Below are positions 24,832-34,650 of a DNA stretch of 34,745 nucleotides, one piece after another. The stretch is from contig NZ_QVMQ01000038.1 in NCBI RefSeq assembly GCF_010501105.1, positions 1 to 34,745 of the forward strand, in the 5' to 3' direction. This stretch comes from Dysgonomonas sp. 511 (GTDB lineage: Bacteria > Bacteroidota > Bacteroidia > Bacteroidales > Dysgonomonadaceae). A program made the position numbers and the translations under genes. How positions within the stretch are numbered: the stretch's first letter is position 1; every line of letters starts with the position of its first letter. The notes under the pieces were generated by a model that saw nothing but the letters and a program-made list of their open reading frames with translations, was not told the DNA's origin and made no database searches.

Positions 24832-26289
24832 ATGAAGTTTTTCTATCTTTTTGTTTTATTATTTTACACAATATCGTTATCACTATTCTCCCAGGTACCG
24901 GCTACCGAGGTCAGGGCTGTCTGGCTGACTACCAACTGGGGGCTCGACTGGCCGGCGGAAAAGAAAGGTGTTGCCGAACAGAAAAGGGAACTGCAACGCC
25001 TTTTAGACGAAATACAAAAGGACAACTTCAATGTCGTCCTCTTTCAGGCCAGGGCACACGGACGTGTATTATACAAATCGAAGATAGAACAGGCGAGCCC
25101 GTTTTACAATAGTTCGGAGAATTTCGACCCTCTGGCCTTTGCTGTAGCCGAATGCCACAAACGCGGTTTGGAATGCCATGCCTGGCTGGTAACTTATCCG
25201 ATGGAAAAAGCTACAGTACGATATACCGGAAAAGGTAAAAGACGGAAAGCGGTAGTAGTGAAAGACAAGCCCGACCACTATAAAGAGATAGGGGGGCGTT
25301 GGTATCTCGATCCGGGGCGGCCGGAAACCAGAAAACATCTGATGGGGATAGTGAAAGAAATAGTATCGAAATATGATGTAGACGGCATCCACTTCGACTA
25401 TATACGCTATCCCAGCAATACGATGAAGTTTCCCGACGAAGATTCGTATAAGAGATATGGAAAAGGAACGAACTTACACGACTGGCGCAGGCAGAATATA
25501 ACCCAACTGGTTTCTGATATTTACGATGAAGTAAAATCCCTGAAAAAGTGGGTGCAGGTAAGCAGTTCTCCCCTTGGCAGATACAAGCCTTTGCCCGGAG
25601 CTGCACAGAACGATGGGTGGACGGCCTACGGCACAGTTTTTCAGGATGCCGGAGGCTGGATGAAACTGGGCAAGCACGACCTTCTCTTCCCTATGATGTA
25701 TCATCGCGGGCGTTATTTCTATCCCTATCTCGACGATTGGATGGCTAATAGCAACGGGCGGATTGTAGTGCCGGGACTGGGTGTATATCAGATGGACGAA
25801 CTGAACTGGTCTTTAAGCGATATTGTAGACCAGATGAAATATACCCGCGCCAAAAAAGTAAGCGGGCAATCGTATTTCAGAACCCGCAATATACTGGGCA
25901 ATCTGAAAGGCATAAGGGATTCTATCCGTACATTCTATCCTACCCCATCGAAGCTTCCCCCATTGACATGGCTCGACAATGAAGCTCCAAACTCTCCTGT
26001 CGATTTGCAGGTGTATAAAGATAAGCGAGGCAATCTGAATATTACGTGGGAAGCGCCCGACAATACCGAAGGCTTTACATACAATGTATATGCTTCGGCT
26101 ACCGAAGACTTCGACAAGGAAGACCCTAACTTTATCCTTGCTACGGGAATACGCTCCAACAGCTATTCATTTCCCGTATCTACAGGCGATTTCGGGTTCT
26201 ACTATTTCGTAACAGCTTCCGACAGGTTTCACAACGAGAGCGTTGTTTGCTTTCCTGCCTATTTTGTGCATTCCGATTTGAAGAAGTAG
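24832..26289 (+). CDS. GHL10 (DUF187)-family glycosidase-like exported protein
   Basis: The 485-residue product matches the glycosyl-hydrolase-like 10 family, predicted TIM-barrel enzymes of the cell envelope. Blocks: EVRAVWLTTNWGLDWP at the start of the barrel, NVVLFQARAHGRVLY, HKRGLECHAWLVTYPM, GRWYLDPGRPETRKHL, DVDGIHFDYIRYP with the conserved acidic residues, and WVQVSSSPLGRYK. A fibronectin III-like domain (SPVDLQVYKDKRGNLNITWE...) fills about residues 385-480. The N-terminus is a signal peptide cleaved near LFSQ, so it is exported. Related proteins have been linked to glycan or peptidoglycan-associated sugars, but no substrate can be assigned here. Confidence 0.9.
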   Translation: MKFFYLFVLLFYTISLSLFSQVPATEVRAVWLTTNWGLDWPAEKKGVAEQKRELQRLLDEIQKDNFNVVLFQARAHGRVLYKSKIEQASPFYNSSENFDPLAFAVAECHKRGLECHAWLVTYPMEKATVRYTGKGKRRKAVVVKDKPDHYKEIGGRWYLDPGRPETRKHLMGIVKEIVSKYDVDGIHFDYIRYPSNTMKFPDEDSYKRYGKGTNLHDWRRQNITQLVSDIYDEVKSLKKWVQVSSSPLGRYKPLPGAAQNDGWTAYGTVFQDAGGWMKLGKHDLLFPMMYHRGRYFYPYLDDWMANSNGRIVVPGLGVYQMDELNWSLSDIVDQMKYTRAKKVSGQSYFRTRNILGNLKGIRDSIRTFYPTPSKLPPLTWLDNEAPNSPVDLQVYKDKRGNLNITWEAPDNTEGFTYNVYASATEDFDKEDPNFILATGIRSNSYSFPVSTGDFGFYYFVTASDRFHNESVVCFPAYFVHSDLKK

Positions 26290-26400
26290 CTTTTTCCTGT
26301 TTTGCAAGAGATTGGATAGGGAAATCGTTAAATCGTTAACCAAACAACTTTATTTCGCTATTTTCTCCACCAGAAGTATATTCATACTGAATAAATATTT

Positions 26401-26408
26401 TATTTTTG
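26401..26408 (+). promoter_or_regulatory. Bacteroidota-type -7 box for the regulator / acyl-CoA synthetase pair
   Basis: TATTTTTG matches TAnnTTTG and lies 58 bases before the regulator ATG. It starts a new transcription unit after the 177-bp gap, which also carries a small ATCGTTAA direct repeat near 26326-26341. Confidence 0.5.
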
Positions 26409-26466
26409 CATATAATCATAACAAAACATCAAATACAGACCGGAAACTTTTAAATCTACCATATAG

Positions 26467-27045
26467 ATGAAAACTAACAAAAAGATAGGAGAACGCATCA
26501 AACAAATGCGCGAATCAAAATCCCTCTCAGTGGCAGACGTCGCCGAACGGTCGGGATTAGACGCCATACAGATAGAAAATATAGAACAGACCGGGGGATT
26601 GCCTTCGCTCACTCCTCTGATCAAGATAGCCCGCGTATTGGGTGTGCGTCTCGGTACATTTCTCGACGATTACGATGAGCTTGGCCCCGCCATATCGCGC
26701 AAGGAAGAATATAGCAAATCGATAAGCTTCTCGACCAAAGACCTGTCTTCGCACCGCCACATGGACTATTATTCGCTGTCGCCTACCAAAGCAGGCAGGC
26801 ATATGGAGCCTTTTGTGATACAGATAGAACCCGTAGACGAAGGCGTAGACTTTGTGCTCTCTACGCACGAAGGCGAAGAATTTATATACTGCCTCGATGG
26901 CATTGTGGAAATACAATACGGAAACGAAACATATATACTCGAAGAGGGCGACAGCATCTATTACGATTCCATTGTCGCCCACCACGTGCATGCCGGAAGA
27001 CAAGGCAGTGCACGCATATTAGCCGTAATATACACACCTATATAA
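26467..27045 (+). CDS. XRE-family HTH regulator with a C-terminal cupin domain
   Basis: Residues 7-60 form an XRE helix-turn-helix ([31 protein letters not shown]). Residues about 115-188 are a cupin_2 beta-barrel ([39 protein letters not shown]) that probably senses a small ligand. Proteins of this design (PuuR-like) control metabolic genes. The product is 192 residues, normal for the type. Its stop is 4 bases before the acyl-CoA synthetase start, and that tight pair suggests it controls or senses the ligase substrate or product. The ligand is unknown. Confidence 0.92.
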   Translation: MKTNKKIGERIKQMRESKSLSVADVAERSGLDAIQIENIEQTGGLPSLTPLIKIARVLGVRLGTFLDDYDELGPAISRKEEYSKSISFSTKDLSSHRHMDYYSLSPTKAGRHMEPFVIQIEPVDEGVDFVLSTHEGEEFIYCLDGIVEIQYGNETYILEEGDSIYYDSIVAHHVHAGRQGSARILAVIYTPI

Positions 27046-27049
27046 AACT

Positions 27050-28702
27050 ATGCAACTTACCGAAAGAACGTTGGGACAGTGGCTCGAGCATTGGGCCGAA
27101 AAGACTCCCGACAAAGAATATATCGTATATTCCGACAGGGATTTGCGCTTCACATGGCAACAGTTCAATGAGCGGGTAGACAACATGGCCAAGGGGATGC
27201 TTGCCCTCGGCGTAAAAAAAGGCGACCATGTAGGCATATGGGCAACCAATGTGCCCGACTGGCTTACGTTCCTGTATGCAGGAGCGAAGATAGGTGCTGT
27301 GCTGGTCACCATAAACACCAATTACAAACAGCATGAGCTGGAATATATAGTAGACAATGCCGATATACATACCCTGTGCATCACCGAAGGCGTGTTCGAT
27401 GGCAGCTATATCGACATGGTGTACCAGATGGTTCCCGAACTGAAGACCTCGCAGCGAGGCTTCCTTTCATCGCCACGTTTCCCCAAACTGAAAAACGTAG
27501 TGTTCATCGGGCAGGAGAAGTATCGGGGGATGTATAACACTGCCGAAATCCTGCTATTGGGTAAAAATATCGACAACCAGACTTTGGTCGAAGCAAAGGG
27601 CAAGGTCGGTTGCCACGATGTGGTGAATATGCAATATACTTCGGGCACTACAGGTTTCCCCAAAGGGGTGATGCTGACCCATTACAATATAGCCAACAAT
27701 GGTTATTTCACCGGGGAAGGGATGCACTTTACCGAAAACGATAAGCTATGCATCTGCGTGCCTCTGTTTCACTGCTTCGGCATAACGCTGGCAACGATGA
27801 ATTGCCTGACGCACGGCTCTACGCAGGTGATGGTCGAGCGTTTCGATCCTCTGGTAGTGCTGGCTTCGGTGCATAAGGAAAGATGTACAGCCCTGTATGG
27901 TGTGCCCACAATGTTTATTGCGGAACTCAACCACCCTATGTTCGATATGTTCGACGTCAGTTCGCTGCGTACAGGCATCATGGCGGGTGCGCTCTGTCCG
28001 ATAGAACTAATGCGGCAGGTGACCGACAAACTGCATATAACACACATTACAAGCGTATATGGGCTGACCGAATCGTCGCCGGGAATGACACACTCGGTAG
28101 TAGAAGACTCATTCGAAACGCGCTGTACTACTGTAGGAAAAGAATATCCGTTTACGGAAGTAAAAATACTGAATCCCGAAACGGGCGAAGAATGTGCCGT
28201 CGGCGAACAAGGCGAGGTGTGTTGCAGGGGATATCTGGTGATGAAAGGATATTACAAAAATCCGGGAGCTACGGCAGAAGTTATAGACAAAAACGGATGG
28301 CTGCATTCGGGCGACTTGGGTATTAAAGACGAGAGTGGCTATTACCGCATCACCGGACGTATAAAGGATATGATAATACGCGGAGGCGAGAATATCTATC
28401 CACGCGAGATAGAAGAATTTCTTTACCATCTGGAAGGGATAAAAGACATACAGGTAGCAGGTATCCCATCGAAAAAATACGGCGAAGAAGTGGGCGCCTT
28501 CATCATCCTGCAAGAAGGTTCCAGCCTGGAGCCCGAAGACGTAAAAGACTTTTGCCGGGGGAAGATAGCACGGCACAAGATACCTAAATATGTATTTTTC
28601 ATAGAGTCATTCCCGCTGACAGGCAGTGGAAAGATACAGAAATTCAAGTTGAAGGATATAGGGCTTGAGTTGTTGGAAAAGCAAGGGGTGGAAGTCGTTT
28701 AG
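27050..28702 (+). CDS. AMP-forming acyl-CoA synthetase (ANL superfamily)
   Basis: ANL enzymes activate carboxylic acids as acyl-adenylates and pass them to CoA. The ATP-binding P-loop is [11 protein letters not shown] at residues 196-206. Later blocks are [48 protein letters not shown], and the C-terminal LTGSGKIQK with the catalytic lysine at K528. The 550 residues suit a medium- to long-chain fatty acid ligase, but aryl or short-chain acids are possible. No signal peptide is present, so it is cytosolic. Co-transcription with the cupin regulator suggests substrate-responsive control. Confidence 0.92.
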   Translation: MQLTERTLGQWLEHWAEKTPDKEYIVYSDRDLRFTWQQFNERVDNMAKGMLALGVKKGDHVGIWATNVPDWLTFLYAGAKIGAVLVTINTNYKQHELEYIVDNADIHTLCITEGVFDGSYIDMVYQMVPELKTSQRGFLSSPRFPKLKNVVFIGQEKYRGMYNTAEILLLGKNIDNQTLVEAKGKVGCHDVVNMQYTSGTTGFPKGVMLTHYNIANNGYFTGEGMHFTENDKLCICVPLFHCFGITLATMNCLTHGSTQVMVERFDPLVVLASVHKERCTALYGVPTMFIAELNHPMFDMFDVSSLRTGIMAGALCPIELMRQVTDKLHITHITSVYGLTESSPGMTHSVVEDSFETRCTTVGKEYPFTEVKILNPETGEECAVGEQGEVCCRGYLVMKGYYKNPGATAEVIDKNGWLHSGDLGIKDESGYYRITGRIKDMIIRGGENIYPREIEEFLYHLEGIKDIQVAGIPSKKYGEEVGAFIILQEGSSLEPEDVKDFCRGKIARHKIPKYVFFIESFPLTGSGKIQKFKLKDIGLELLEKQGVEVV

Positions 28703-28800
28703 CTTTTTAGTTCCCCGCGGGGGATGAGGTAATAAAGGCTTGGCGATATGACAGGCCGGAGTTGATACGGGCAAACTTTATTATAATTACTCTGTACTTA

Positions 28801-28950
28801 GAGCCTGTTTAAATTTTAGCGAAAATATTTCTTATAGGTTATTTTCCACATTTTACTCTCGGTTTAGCCCGCTAAACCAGCGAGCAAAACACGTAAAATC
28901 CATCTAAAAACAGCTATAAAAAAGATTTGCTATAAAATTCAAACAGACTC
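28801..28950. mobile_element. 150-bp MITE-like palindromic element
   Basis: The two ends read GAGCCTGTTTAAATTTTA and, on the opposite strand, GAGTCTGTTTGAATTTTATA. Similarity continues inward for about 37 bases, so nearly the whole unit is one imperfect palindrome with a central perfect stem GGTTTAG/CTAAACC (28861-28867 with 28872-28878). TTA flanks it on both sides (28798-28800 and 28951-28953), a possible 3-bp target duplication. It has no coding capacity. It lies in the 376-bp gap between the acyl-CoA synthetase and ftsX; the rest of the gap has a short CCCCGCGGGG palindrome (28713-28722) and AT-rich sequence. Confidence 0.8.
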
Positions 28951-29078
28951 TTAAAACCATCTATTTTATTAAAAAACATAAAAATAATATTACAGCACAT
29001 ATTTATTTTGTTTCTTTGCAGCAAATTTGGGTGTGTTGTATCCATCCCACAACGAAGGTTTTAACTGTCTGAGTACAA

Positions 29079-29957
29079 ATGTCTGATAAATATCAAGCTA
29101 AACCAATGTCCCTATTTACGGCAGGAGTGATTACTACCATTAGTATTACTCTTGTTCTTTTTCTGTTGGGGCTCACCATACTCATAGCTTTTACAGGCAA
29201 AGGGTTGTCGGCATATATAAAAGAAAAAATGGGCGTTTCCATCGAACTGAGTGGAAATATGACCCAGGCAGAGATAGACGAAACCAAGAAGAAGATAGAA
29301 GCCATCCCCTATGTAAAGTCTACGGTATATATCAGCAAAGAAGAGGTAAAGAAACAACTGATAGAAAACCTTGGCGGCGACCCCGAAGAAGTATTGGGCT
29401 ACGACCCGGCAACCAGCTATTTCGATGTATTCATCAAGTCGGAATATGTAGATACCGACAGCCTGCAAAAAGTAGAGGCGGCATTTAAAGAATTCAACCT
29501 GTCGAAAGGGCTGACATTCAGGCAAGACGATATAGCACAGGCAAATGCCAACCTATCAAAAGTGGGCTCTATACTGCTCATACTGGCACTTATACTCATA
29601 CTTATTTCCTTTACATTGATTCGCAACACCATACAACTAAACATATACTCCAAACGCTTCCTGATAAACACCATGCAACTGGTAGGAGCCACTAACAGCT
29701 TCATACGCCGTCCGTTTATCGGCAGTGCCATCGTTTCGGGCATTATTTCCGGCATCATAGCCAATGTGCTTATCACAGGCGTTGTATATTACTTCACAAA
29801 CGGGTATCCCGAATACCTCTCCATACTTCCGCTATCGGAACTGCTGGTTGTATATGGGGTAGTAATCGTTTGTGGTATCATCATCACAGTATTGGCAACA
29901 ATATCGGCTGTGAATAAGTATTTGAAAATGACAACTAATAACCTCTATCACGTATAA
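29079..29957 (+). CDS. ftsX: Cell-division permease-like protein FtsX
   Basis: FtsX with the ATPase FtsE forms an ABC-type complex at the division site that controls peptidoglycan hydrolases. The 292-residue protein has the family layout: a first membrane helix (about residues 14-37), an extracytoplasmic domain of about 130 residues with the IEAIPYVKSTVYISKEE block, then three membrane helices (about 165-190, 218-245, 255-280). The conserved MQLVGATNSFIRRPF stretch after helix 2 is the FtsX signature. No ftsE is in the window; in Bacteroidota the two are often unlinked. It heads a tight run of genes with DUF3098, uppP and truB. Confidence 0.95.
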   Translation: MSDKYQAKPMSLFTAGVITTISITLVLFLLGLTILIAFTGKGLSAYIKEKMGVSIELSGNMTQAEIDETKKKIEAIPYVKSTVYISKEEVKKQLIENLGGDPEEVLGYDPATSYFDVFIKSEYVDTDSLQKVEAAFKEFNLSKGLTFRQDDIAQANANLSKVGSILLILALILILISFTLIRNTIQLNIYSKRFLINTMQLVGATNSFIRRPFIGSAIVSGIISGIIANVLITGVVYYFTNGYPEYLSILPLSELLVVYGVVIVCGIIITVLATISAVNKYLKMTTNNLYHV

Positions 29958-29963
29958 ACTGAT

Positions 29964-30242
29964 ATGGATAAAAAAGACTTTGCTTTAAGCAAAAATAATT
30001 ACATCATCTGCGCAGTAGCAGTATTGCTTATCATTCAGGGCTTTATTCTGATGACAGGCCCTTCGTCGAGCATCGAAGGCGGCTTCGAACCCGATATATT
30101 CAGCACACGCAGAATCGTTATAGCCCCTATGGTCTGCTTTGCAGGCTTCCTGCTGATGATAGTAGGAATACTTTTCCCTAAAAAGAAAGAAAAGACAGAC
30201 GAATTGCAAAAACAAGATAACACAGAAATACAAAAACCATAA
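29964..30242 (+). CDS. DUF3098 small membrane protein
   Basis: The 92-residue protein has two membrane helices (about residues 12-31 and 52-70), a lysine-rich C-terminal tail, and the DUF3098 pattern ([10 protein letters not shown] near the start, [22 protein letters not shown] near the end). Its function is not known. The constant place between ftsX and uppP in Bacteroidota suggests a part in envelope or division work. It starts 6 bases after ftsX and its TAA stop shares one base with the uppP ATG (TAATG). Confidence 0.88.
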   Translation: MDKKDFALSKNNYIICAVAVLLIIQGFILMTGPSSSIEGGFEPDIFSTRRIVIAPMVCFAGFLLMIVGILFPKKKEKTDELQKQDNTEIQKP

Positions 30243-31096
30243 TGGATATTATTGAAGCAATTATTATTGCTATCGTTGAAGGACTGACCGAATTTTTGCC
30301 GGTATCGTCTACCGGACATATGATTATTGCACAAAGCCTTTTAGGCATAGAAAGCAACGAGTTTGTAAAAGCATTTACAGTAATTATACAGTTTGGAGCC
30401 ATACTGTCGGTTATCGTATTGTACTGGAAACGTTTCTTCCGGTTCAACAGGGAAATCCCGGAGTCGGCAAAAGGCAATTTCATCAAAGAGAATTTCTATA
30501 GGTTCGAATTTTACTGGAAACTTCTGGCAGGATTCATTCCGGCAGCGGTGCTTGGGCTTGCCTTTAGCGACAAGATAGACGAACTGCTCGAAAACGTGAC
30601 AGTGGTAGCCGCCATGCTTGTGCTGGGTGGTATCGTCATGTTGTTTGTCGACAAGTGGTTCAACCGTCCCGAACAAGGGGAGCAGGTGGTAACATATAAA
30701 AACGCTTTCATTATCGGTTTCTTCCAGTGCATAGCCATGATACCGGGCGTGTCGCGCTCTATGGCAACCATTGTCGGTGGTATGACACAGGGATTGAGCC
30801 GCAAAAATGCAGCAGAATTTTCGTTCTTCCTTGCCGTGCCTACTATGGCTGCAGCTACAGGCTACAAACTGATGAAGCTGCTGACATCCGACACCGGATT
30901 CAAATTGCTGAAAGAGAATATCGACGTGCTGATTATCGGTAATGTAGTAGCCTTTATAGTAGCCCTGCTGGCAATCAAATTCTTCATTGGGTTTGTAACC
31001 AAGTACGGATTCAAGCTGTTTGGCTGGTACCGCATCATTCTGGGAGGCATACTCCTCGCACTATTGCTTACAGGACACGAATTAACGATTATATAA
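30242..31096 (+). CDS. uppP: Undecaprenyl-diphosphate phosphatase
   Basis: UppP (BacA) removes phosphate from undecaprenyl diphosphate to recycle the lipid carrier for cell-wall synthesis. The signature [17 protein letters not shown] (residues 14-30) and the second motif [13 protein letters not shown] hold the catalytic Glu, Ser and Arg residues. The 284-residue protein has about eight hydrophobic segments, as usual. Start overlaps the DUF3098 stop by one base and its stop overlaps the truB start in the same way (TAATG), which implies translational coupling. Confidence 0.97.
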   Translation: MDIIEAIIIAIVEGLTEFLPVSSTGHMIIAQSLLGIESNEFVKAFTVIIQFGAILSVIVLYWKRFFRFNREIPESAKGNFIKENFYRFEFYWKLLAGFIPAAVLGLAFSDKIDELLENVTVVAAMLVLGGIVMLFVDKWFNRPEQGEQVVTYKNAFIIGFFQCIAMIPGVSRSMATIVGGMTQGLSRKNAAEFSFFLAVPTMAAATGYKLMKLLTSDTGFKLLKENIDVLIIGNVVAFIVALLAIKFFIGFVTKYGFKLFGWYRIILGGILLALLLTGHELTII

Positions 31097-31794
31097 TGGA
31101 TTTTATCTCCGGAGAAATCTTATATGTAGACAAGCCGCTGGGGTGGACATCGTTTACCCTTGTCCGCAAGTTGCGCAACAAGCTTTGCCGTCAGTTGGGA
31201 ATAAAGAAACTGAAAGTAGGGCATGCCGGCACGCTCGACCCGCTTGCTACCGGAGTAATGATTATCTGCACGGGGAAAAAGACCAAGCTGATAGAAACGT
31301 TCCAATACCAGACAAAGGAATATATAGCGACTATAAAACTGGGAGAAACCACCCCGTCGTTCGACCTCGAAACAGAAGTAGACGGTACTTATCCCACCGG
31401 GCATATAACAAAGGAGCTGGTAGAAACCACCCTGCAACAGTTTGTCGGCGAAATACAACAAGTACCCCCTGCATACTCAGCCTGCAAGGTAGAAGGCAAG
31501 AGAGCCTACACACTTGCCCGCGAGGGACAAGAAGTTGAACTAAAGCCTAAGTTGCTGGTAATAGACGAAATAGAACTGCTCGACTATGGCATGCCATTTG
31601 CAAAGGTAAGAGTAGTATGCAGCAAAGGCACATATATCAGGGCATTGGCTCGCGATATAGGCCTAGCCCTCGGTTCGGGCGGACACCTGACAGCATTGCA
31701 ACGCACCCGCATAGGCGAAGTAGCTCTCGACCAGTGCATCGACGGGCAATATATAGAAGATGCCATAGAAATGCTTGTTGCAAAAGAAGATTAA
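31096..31794 (+). CDS. truB: tRNA pseudouridine(55) synthase
   Basis: TruB makes the universal pseudouridine at position 55 of tRNA. The catalytic aspartate is D48 in GHAGTLDPLATGVM. Other blocks are LYVDKPLGWTSF near the N-terminus, PPAYSACKVEGKRAY and CSKGTYIRALARDIG. At 232 residues it lacks the C-terminal PUA-like domain found in E. coli TruB, which is usual for this phylum. It overlaps the uppP stop by one base. Its own stop is immediately followed by a fragment of the MITE end. Confidence 0.96.
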   Translation: MDFISGEILYVDKPLGWTSFTLVRKLRNKLCRQLGIKKLKVGHAGTLDPLATGVMIICTGKKTKLIETFQYQTKEYIATIKLGETTPSFDLETEVDGTYPTGHITKELVETTLQQFVGEIQQVPPAYSACKVEGKRAYTLAREGQEVELKPKLLVIDEIELLDYGMPFAKVRVVCSKGTYIRALARDIGLALGSGGHLTALQRTRIGEVALDQCIDGQYIEDAIEMLVAKED

Positions 31795-31808
31795 GAGCCT
31801 GTTTAAAT
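31795..31808 (+). repeat. MITE-end fragment after truB
   Basis: GAGCCTGTTTAAAT is identical to the left terminus of the 28801-28950 element and is likewise preceded by TTA(A). No matching right end is visible in the 42-bp gap before queA, so it is a relic or a chance 14-mer. Confidence 0.6.
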
Positions 31809-31836
31809 AGATAACAATAAATATTACATAAAAGAT

Positions 31837-32886
31837 ATGAAACTTTCTCAATTCAGATTCGACTTACCGGACGAACTTATAGCCACTCATCCGGCAAAGA
31901 ATAGAGATGAATCGCGCCTGATGGTTGTCAACCGCAAGACCGGCGAGATAGAACACAAGGTATTCAAGGATATTCTCAACTACTTCGACGAAAAAGATGT
32001 TTTCATCTTCAACGATACAAAAGTATTCCCTGCCCGCCTCTATGGCAACAAAGAGAAAACTGGGGCAACCATCGAAGTATTCCTTTTGCGCGAACTAAAC
32101 GAAGAGTTTCACCTGTGGGACGTGTTGGTAGACCCAGCCCGCAAAATCCGCATAGGCAACAAGCTTTATTTCGGCGACGACGACTCTATGGTGGCCGAAG
32201 TAATAGACAACACCACTTCGCGCGGACGTACATTGCGCTTCCTTTACGACGGGCCGTCGGAAGAATTTCGCAAAGCCCTCTATGCTTTGGGCGAAACGCC
32301 AATACCCAAGTACCTGAACCGTGGCGAAGAGAAAGAAGACAAAGAACGCTACCAGACCATCTTTGCCAAAAACGAAGGGGCTGTAGTTGCTCCCGCAGCC
32401 GGCTTGCACTTTAGCCGCGAATTGCTGAAACGCATGGAGATAAAAGGCCTGAACTTTGCCTATATCACCCTGCACTCGGGACTGGGCAACTACCGCGACA
32501 TCGACGTAGAAGACCTTACCAAGCATAAGATGGATTCGGAGCAACTGCAAATCACGCAGGAAGCTGCCGATATAGTAAACCACGCCAAAGATACCAATCA
32601 TAAGATATGCGCTGTGGGCACATCGGCTATGCGCGCTATAGAAACCATAGTAGCTACCGACGGACACCTGAAAACGAACGAAGGATGGACTAACAAGTTT
32701 ATCTTCCCGCCGTACGATTTTGGTATTGCCGACTCTATGATTACCAATTTCCACCTGCCACAGTCTACATTGCTGATGATGACGGCTGCATTCGGAGGAT
32801 ACGACCTTATAATGGATACATACGAAATGGCGATAAAAGAAAAATACCGTTTCGGCACCTACGGCGATGCAATGCTTATCATCTGA
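31837..32886 (+). CDS. queA: S-adenosylmethionine:tRNA ribosyltransferase-isomerase
   Basis: QueA transfers the ribosyl group of S-adenosylmethionine to preQ1-modified tRNA to form epoxyqueuosine. Blocks in order: [21 protein letters not shown] at the N-terminus, [72 protein letters not shown], and the C-terminal [18 protein letters not shown]. The length of 349 is normal. The stop TGA overlaps the folK ATG by one base. No other queuosine gene is in the window. Confidence 0.97.
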   Translation: MKLSQFRFDLPDELIATHPAKNRDESRLMVVNRKTGEIEHKVFKDILNYFDEKDVFIFNDTKVFPARLYGNKEKTGATIEVFLLRELNEEFHLWDVLVDPARKIRIGNKLYFGDDDSMVAEVIDNTTSRGRTLRFLYDGPSEEFRKALYALGETPIPKYLNRGEEKEDKERYQTIFAKNEGAVVAPAAGLHFSRELLKRMEIKGLNFAYITLHSGLGNYRDIDVEDLTKHKMDSEQLQITQEAADIVNHAKDTNHKICAVGTSAMRAIETIVATDGHLKTNEGWTNKFIFPPYDFGIADSMITNFHLPQSTLLMMTAAFGGYDLIMDTYEMAIKEKYRFGTYGDAMLII

Positions 32887-33383
32887 TGCTGAGATGCAAA
32901 CAAAAACTGCATGACGTATATCTCGGCTTGGGCACCAATCTGGGCGACAGGGGCGAGAATCTCGAAAATGCAATAAAATATATAACAAAGCGGATTGGAG
33001 AAGTAATCTCCATTTCCGCTTTTTATGTCACCGAGCCTGTGGGCTTCGAGTCGGCAAACCAATTCCTCAATGCTGCCATCCACATCCGGACGAAGCACTC
33101 ACCTGTGAGCATCCTGCATATCACACAAGAGATAGAACAGGCGATGGGACGGCACACCAAGTCCGCTGGCGGTGTACATACCGACAGGATAATAGATATC
33201 GACCTCTTGTTGTACGATGATTTGATATTCGCCTCAGACGAACTTACATTGCCGCACCCTCATCTCCACGAGCGCGATTTTGTGCTGATGCCGTTGTCGG
33301 AAATTGCAGCCGCACGCAGGCATCCGCTTCTGGGAAAGACAATAGAAGAACTAAAAGAACTATACAAGAAAAACAACCCTTAA
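32886..33383 (+). CDS. folK: 2-amino-4-hydroxy-6-hydroxymethyldihydropteridine pyrophosphokinase
   Basis: FolK transfers pyrophosphate from ATP to 6-hydroxymethyl-dihydropterin in folate synthesis. The N-terminal YLGLGTNLGDRGENLENA and the metal-binding DRIIDIDLLLYDD (Asp pair) are clear, as are ALGPHPHLHERDFVL-like residues (LPHPHLHERDFVLMPL). The 165-residue length is right for a stand-alone enzyme. The start overlaps the queA stop by one base (TGATG), so translation is probably coupled. It is the last gene of the ftsX-to-folK run. Confidence 0.96.
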   Translation: MLRCKQKLHDVYLGLGTNLGDRGENLENAIKYITKRIGEVISISAFYVTEPVGFESANQFLNAAIHIRTKHSPVSILHITQEIEQAMGRHTKSAGGVHTDRIIDIDLLLYDDLIFASDELTLPHPHLHERDFVLMPLSEIAAARRHPLLGKTIEELKELYKKNNP

Positions 33384-33407
33384 CCGCCGCTTCTTTTCCC
33401 TTGCACC

Positions 33408-33713
33408 TTACCTCGTATATTTCTGCATCAGGTTGCTGATGCGCTCTATCACCGACATATAGGCGCGATTGATAGCATCGGTATTGCGTATGGCATCGTC
33501 TACCAGTTGCCTGGTGTGGCTGTCGCTTATCCCCTCCTTCAGTTCGGCAAACAGCCTTGTACTCTCCAGGTTGCGCTGCAATATTGAGGCGAGCAACAGG
33601 CCGATAGGAAACATCTCTTTTTCCATCTTGCTGTCGCCTGTCACCTGATATAATTTCCGTATGTCGTCGAGCATCGATTGCAGGCTCATATCGTCGTCTT
33701 GATATTCTTCCAT
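33408..33713 (-). CDS. Small helical protein of unknown function
   Basis: The 101-residue frame is the only good one in this stretch and runs against the folK operon, ending 24 bases from the folK stop. It is predicted to be largely helical and acidic at the N-terminus (MEEYQDDDMSLQSML), without signal peptide or membrane segment, so cytosolic. I do not recognise the family. The regular amphipathic pattern, Met-rich composition and an AT-rich 5' region with the - strand sequence TATATTTTGG near 33761-33770 make it likely to be a real gene. Confidence 0.7.
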   Translation of the reverse strand: MEEYQDDDMSLQSMLDDIRKLYQVTGDSKMEKEMFPIGLLLASILQRNLESTRLFAELKEGISDSHTRQLVDDAIRNTDAINRAYMSVIERISNLMQKYTR

Positions 33714-33948
33714 AATGATTATTGTAAATATTGATATATAATTGATTGATGATTAAAACCAAAATATAGCGGGCAAAAATACTTATATAGAGATGTTTAA
33801 AAATAACAACCGTTGGTTTATTCTAAACAGTGCGACTGCAAGAAATGTTTGGCTGTTTTTGTGTGAAATCAGAATTTTATCGAAAGAAAGGAATTATTAG
33901 CATAAAATATTCTAAATTCGTAAACACAAAATTTAATCATTCGCGAAT

Positions 33949-34452
33949 ATGGAAAAAACAAAGGGAAAAGAACATCCGCATCACGGAAAAAATATAAAGC
34001 TGGCACGTAAGATAAAGGATATGAGCCAGGAAGACCTTGCCCTGGCAATGAATGTAAGTCAGATGGAAATATCGCGCCTGGAAAGGCTGGAAGAAATAGA
34101 TGATAAAACGCTGGGGCAGATAGCCGAAAAAATGGGGATATCCGTAGGTTTTTTTAAGACTTTCGAGCCGGATGAACTGTTCAAATCTTTCAATATGTAT
34201 GATTCTGTAAAGGAGAACGAGAATACATATTCAATGTCTGGTACAGAAGAAACTCAAACAAATAACACCTTGCAGCAAGGAGAACAAGAAAACATAACCA
34301 ACAATTACAGCGAGCCGCTCGAAAAAGTATCCGAACTTTTCGAACGCATAATAGACCTCAGTGCAAAGCTTGCTGTTGCCGAAAGCGAAAAGCAGGAACT
34401 ACTGAAAGAGATAGCTGCCCTGAAAGCTGAGATGGAAAGGCTGAAGAAGTAG
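33949..34452 (+). CDS. XRE-type helix-turn-helix protein with a C-terminal coiled coil
   Basis: Residues about 14-68 form an XRE helix-turn-helix (IKLARKIKDMSQEDLALAMNV, QMEISRLERL, GQIAEKMGISVGFF). A polar Asn/Gln/Thr-rich linker (about 85-120) follows. Residues about 123-166 are a heptad-patterned coiled coil ending in ALKAEMERLKK, likely a dimerisation helix. No ligand domain is visible. The 167-residue product is probably a DNA-binding regulator, but its targets are unknown. It is the last complete gene in the window and is followed by a dispersed repeat and an IS end. Confidence 0.85.
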   Translation: MEKTKGKEHPHHGKNIKLARKIKDMSQEDLALAMNVSQMEISRLERLEEIDDKTLGQIAEKMGISVGFFKTFEPDELFKSFNMYDSVKENENTYSMSGTEETQTNNTLQQGEQENITNNYSEPLEKVSELFERIIDLSAKLAVAESEKQELLKEIAALKAEMERLKK

Positions 34453-34490
34453 TTGTTTTCATTTTATTTATACAATTAATCTCAGAAAAT

Positions 34491-34613
34491 TTTATCTATA
34501 TAGGCCCCCCTTTGTTCCCCCCGAAGTGGGGAATGGGCGAAGCCATGGCAAGGGGGAGGAAAAAGCAATAATGGAAAAGTGATAAAAAAGTGTTACATGT
34601 GCATAGTACATGA
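34491..34613 (+). repeat. Dispersed composite repeat (copy 2, decayed)
   Basis: TTTATCTATATAGGCCCCCC..., then GCGAAGCCATGGCAAGGGGG, AGGAAAAAGCAATAATGG, GAAAAGTGATAAAAAAGTG and TTACATG follow the same order as 4854-4993, with substitutions. The right arm of the AAAAAGTAAC element has lost its inverted end here. Confidence 0.7.
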
Positions 34614-34650
34614 CAAAAATTAAAATTATTGTAATATTAGCATTGTAGGA

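Noticed and set aside
32095..32988. 297-residue - strand frame
   Set aside because: It is antisense to queA and folK, both fully supported by motifs.
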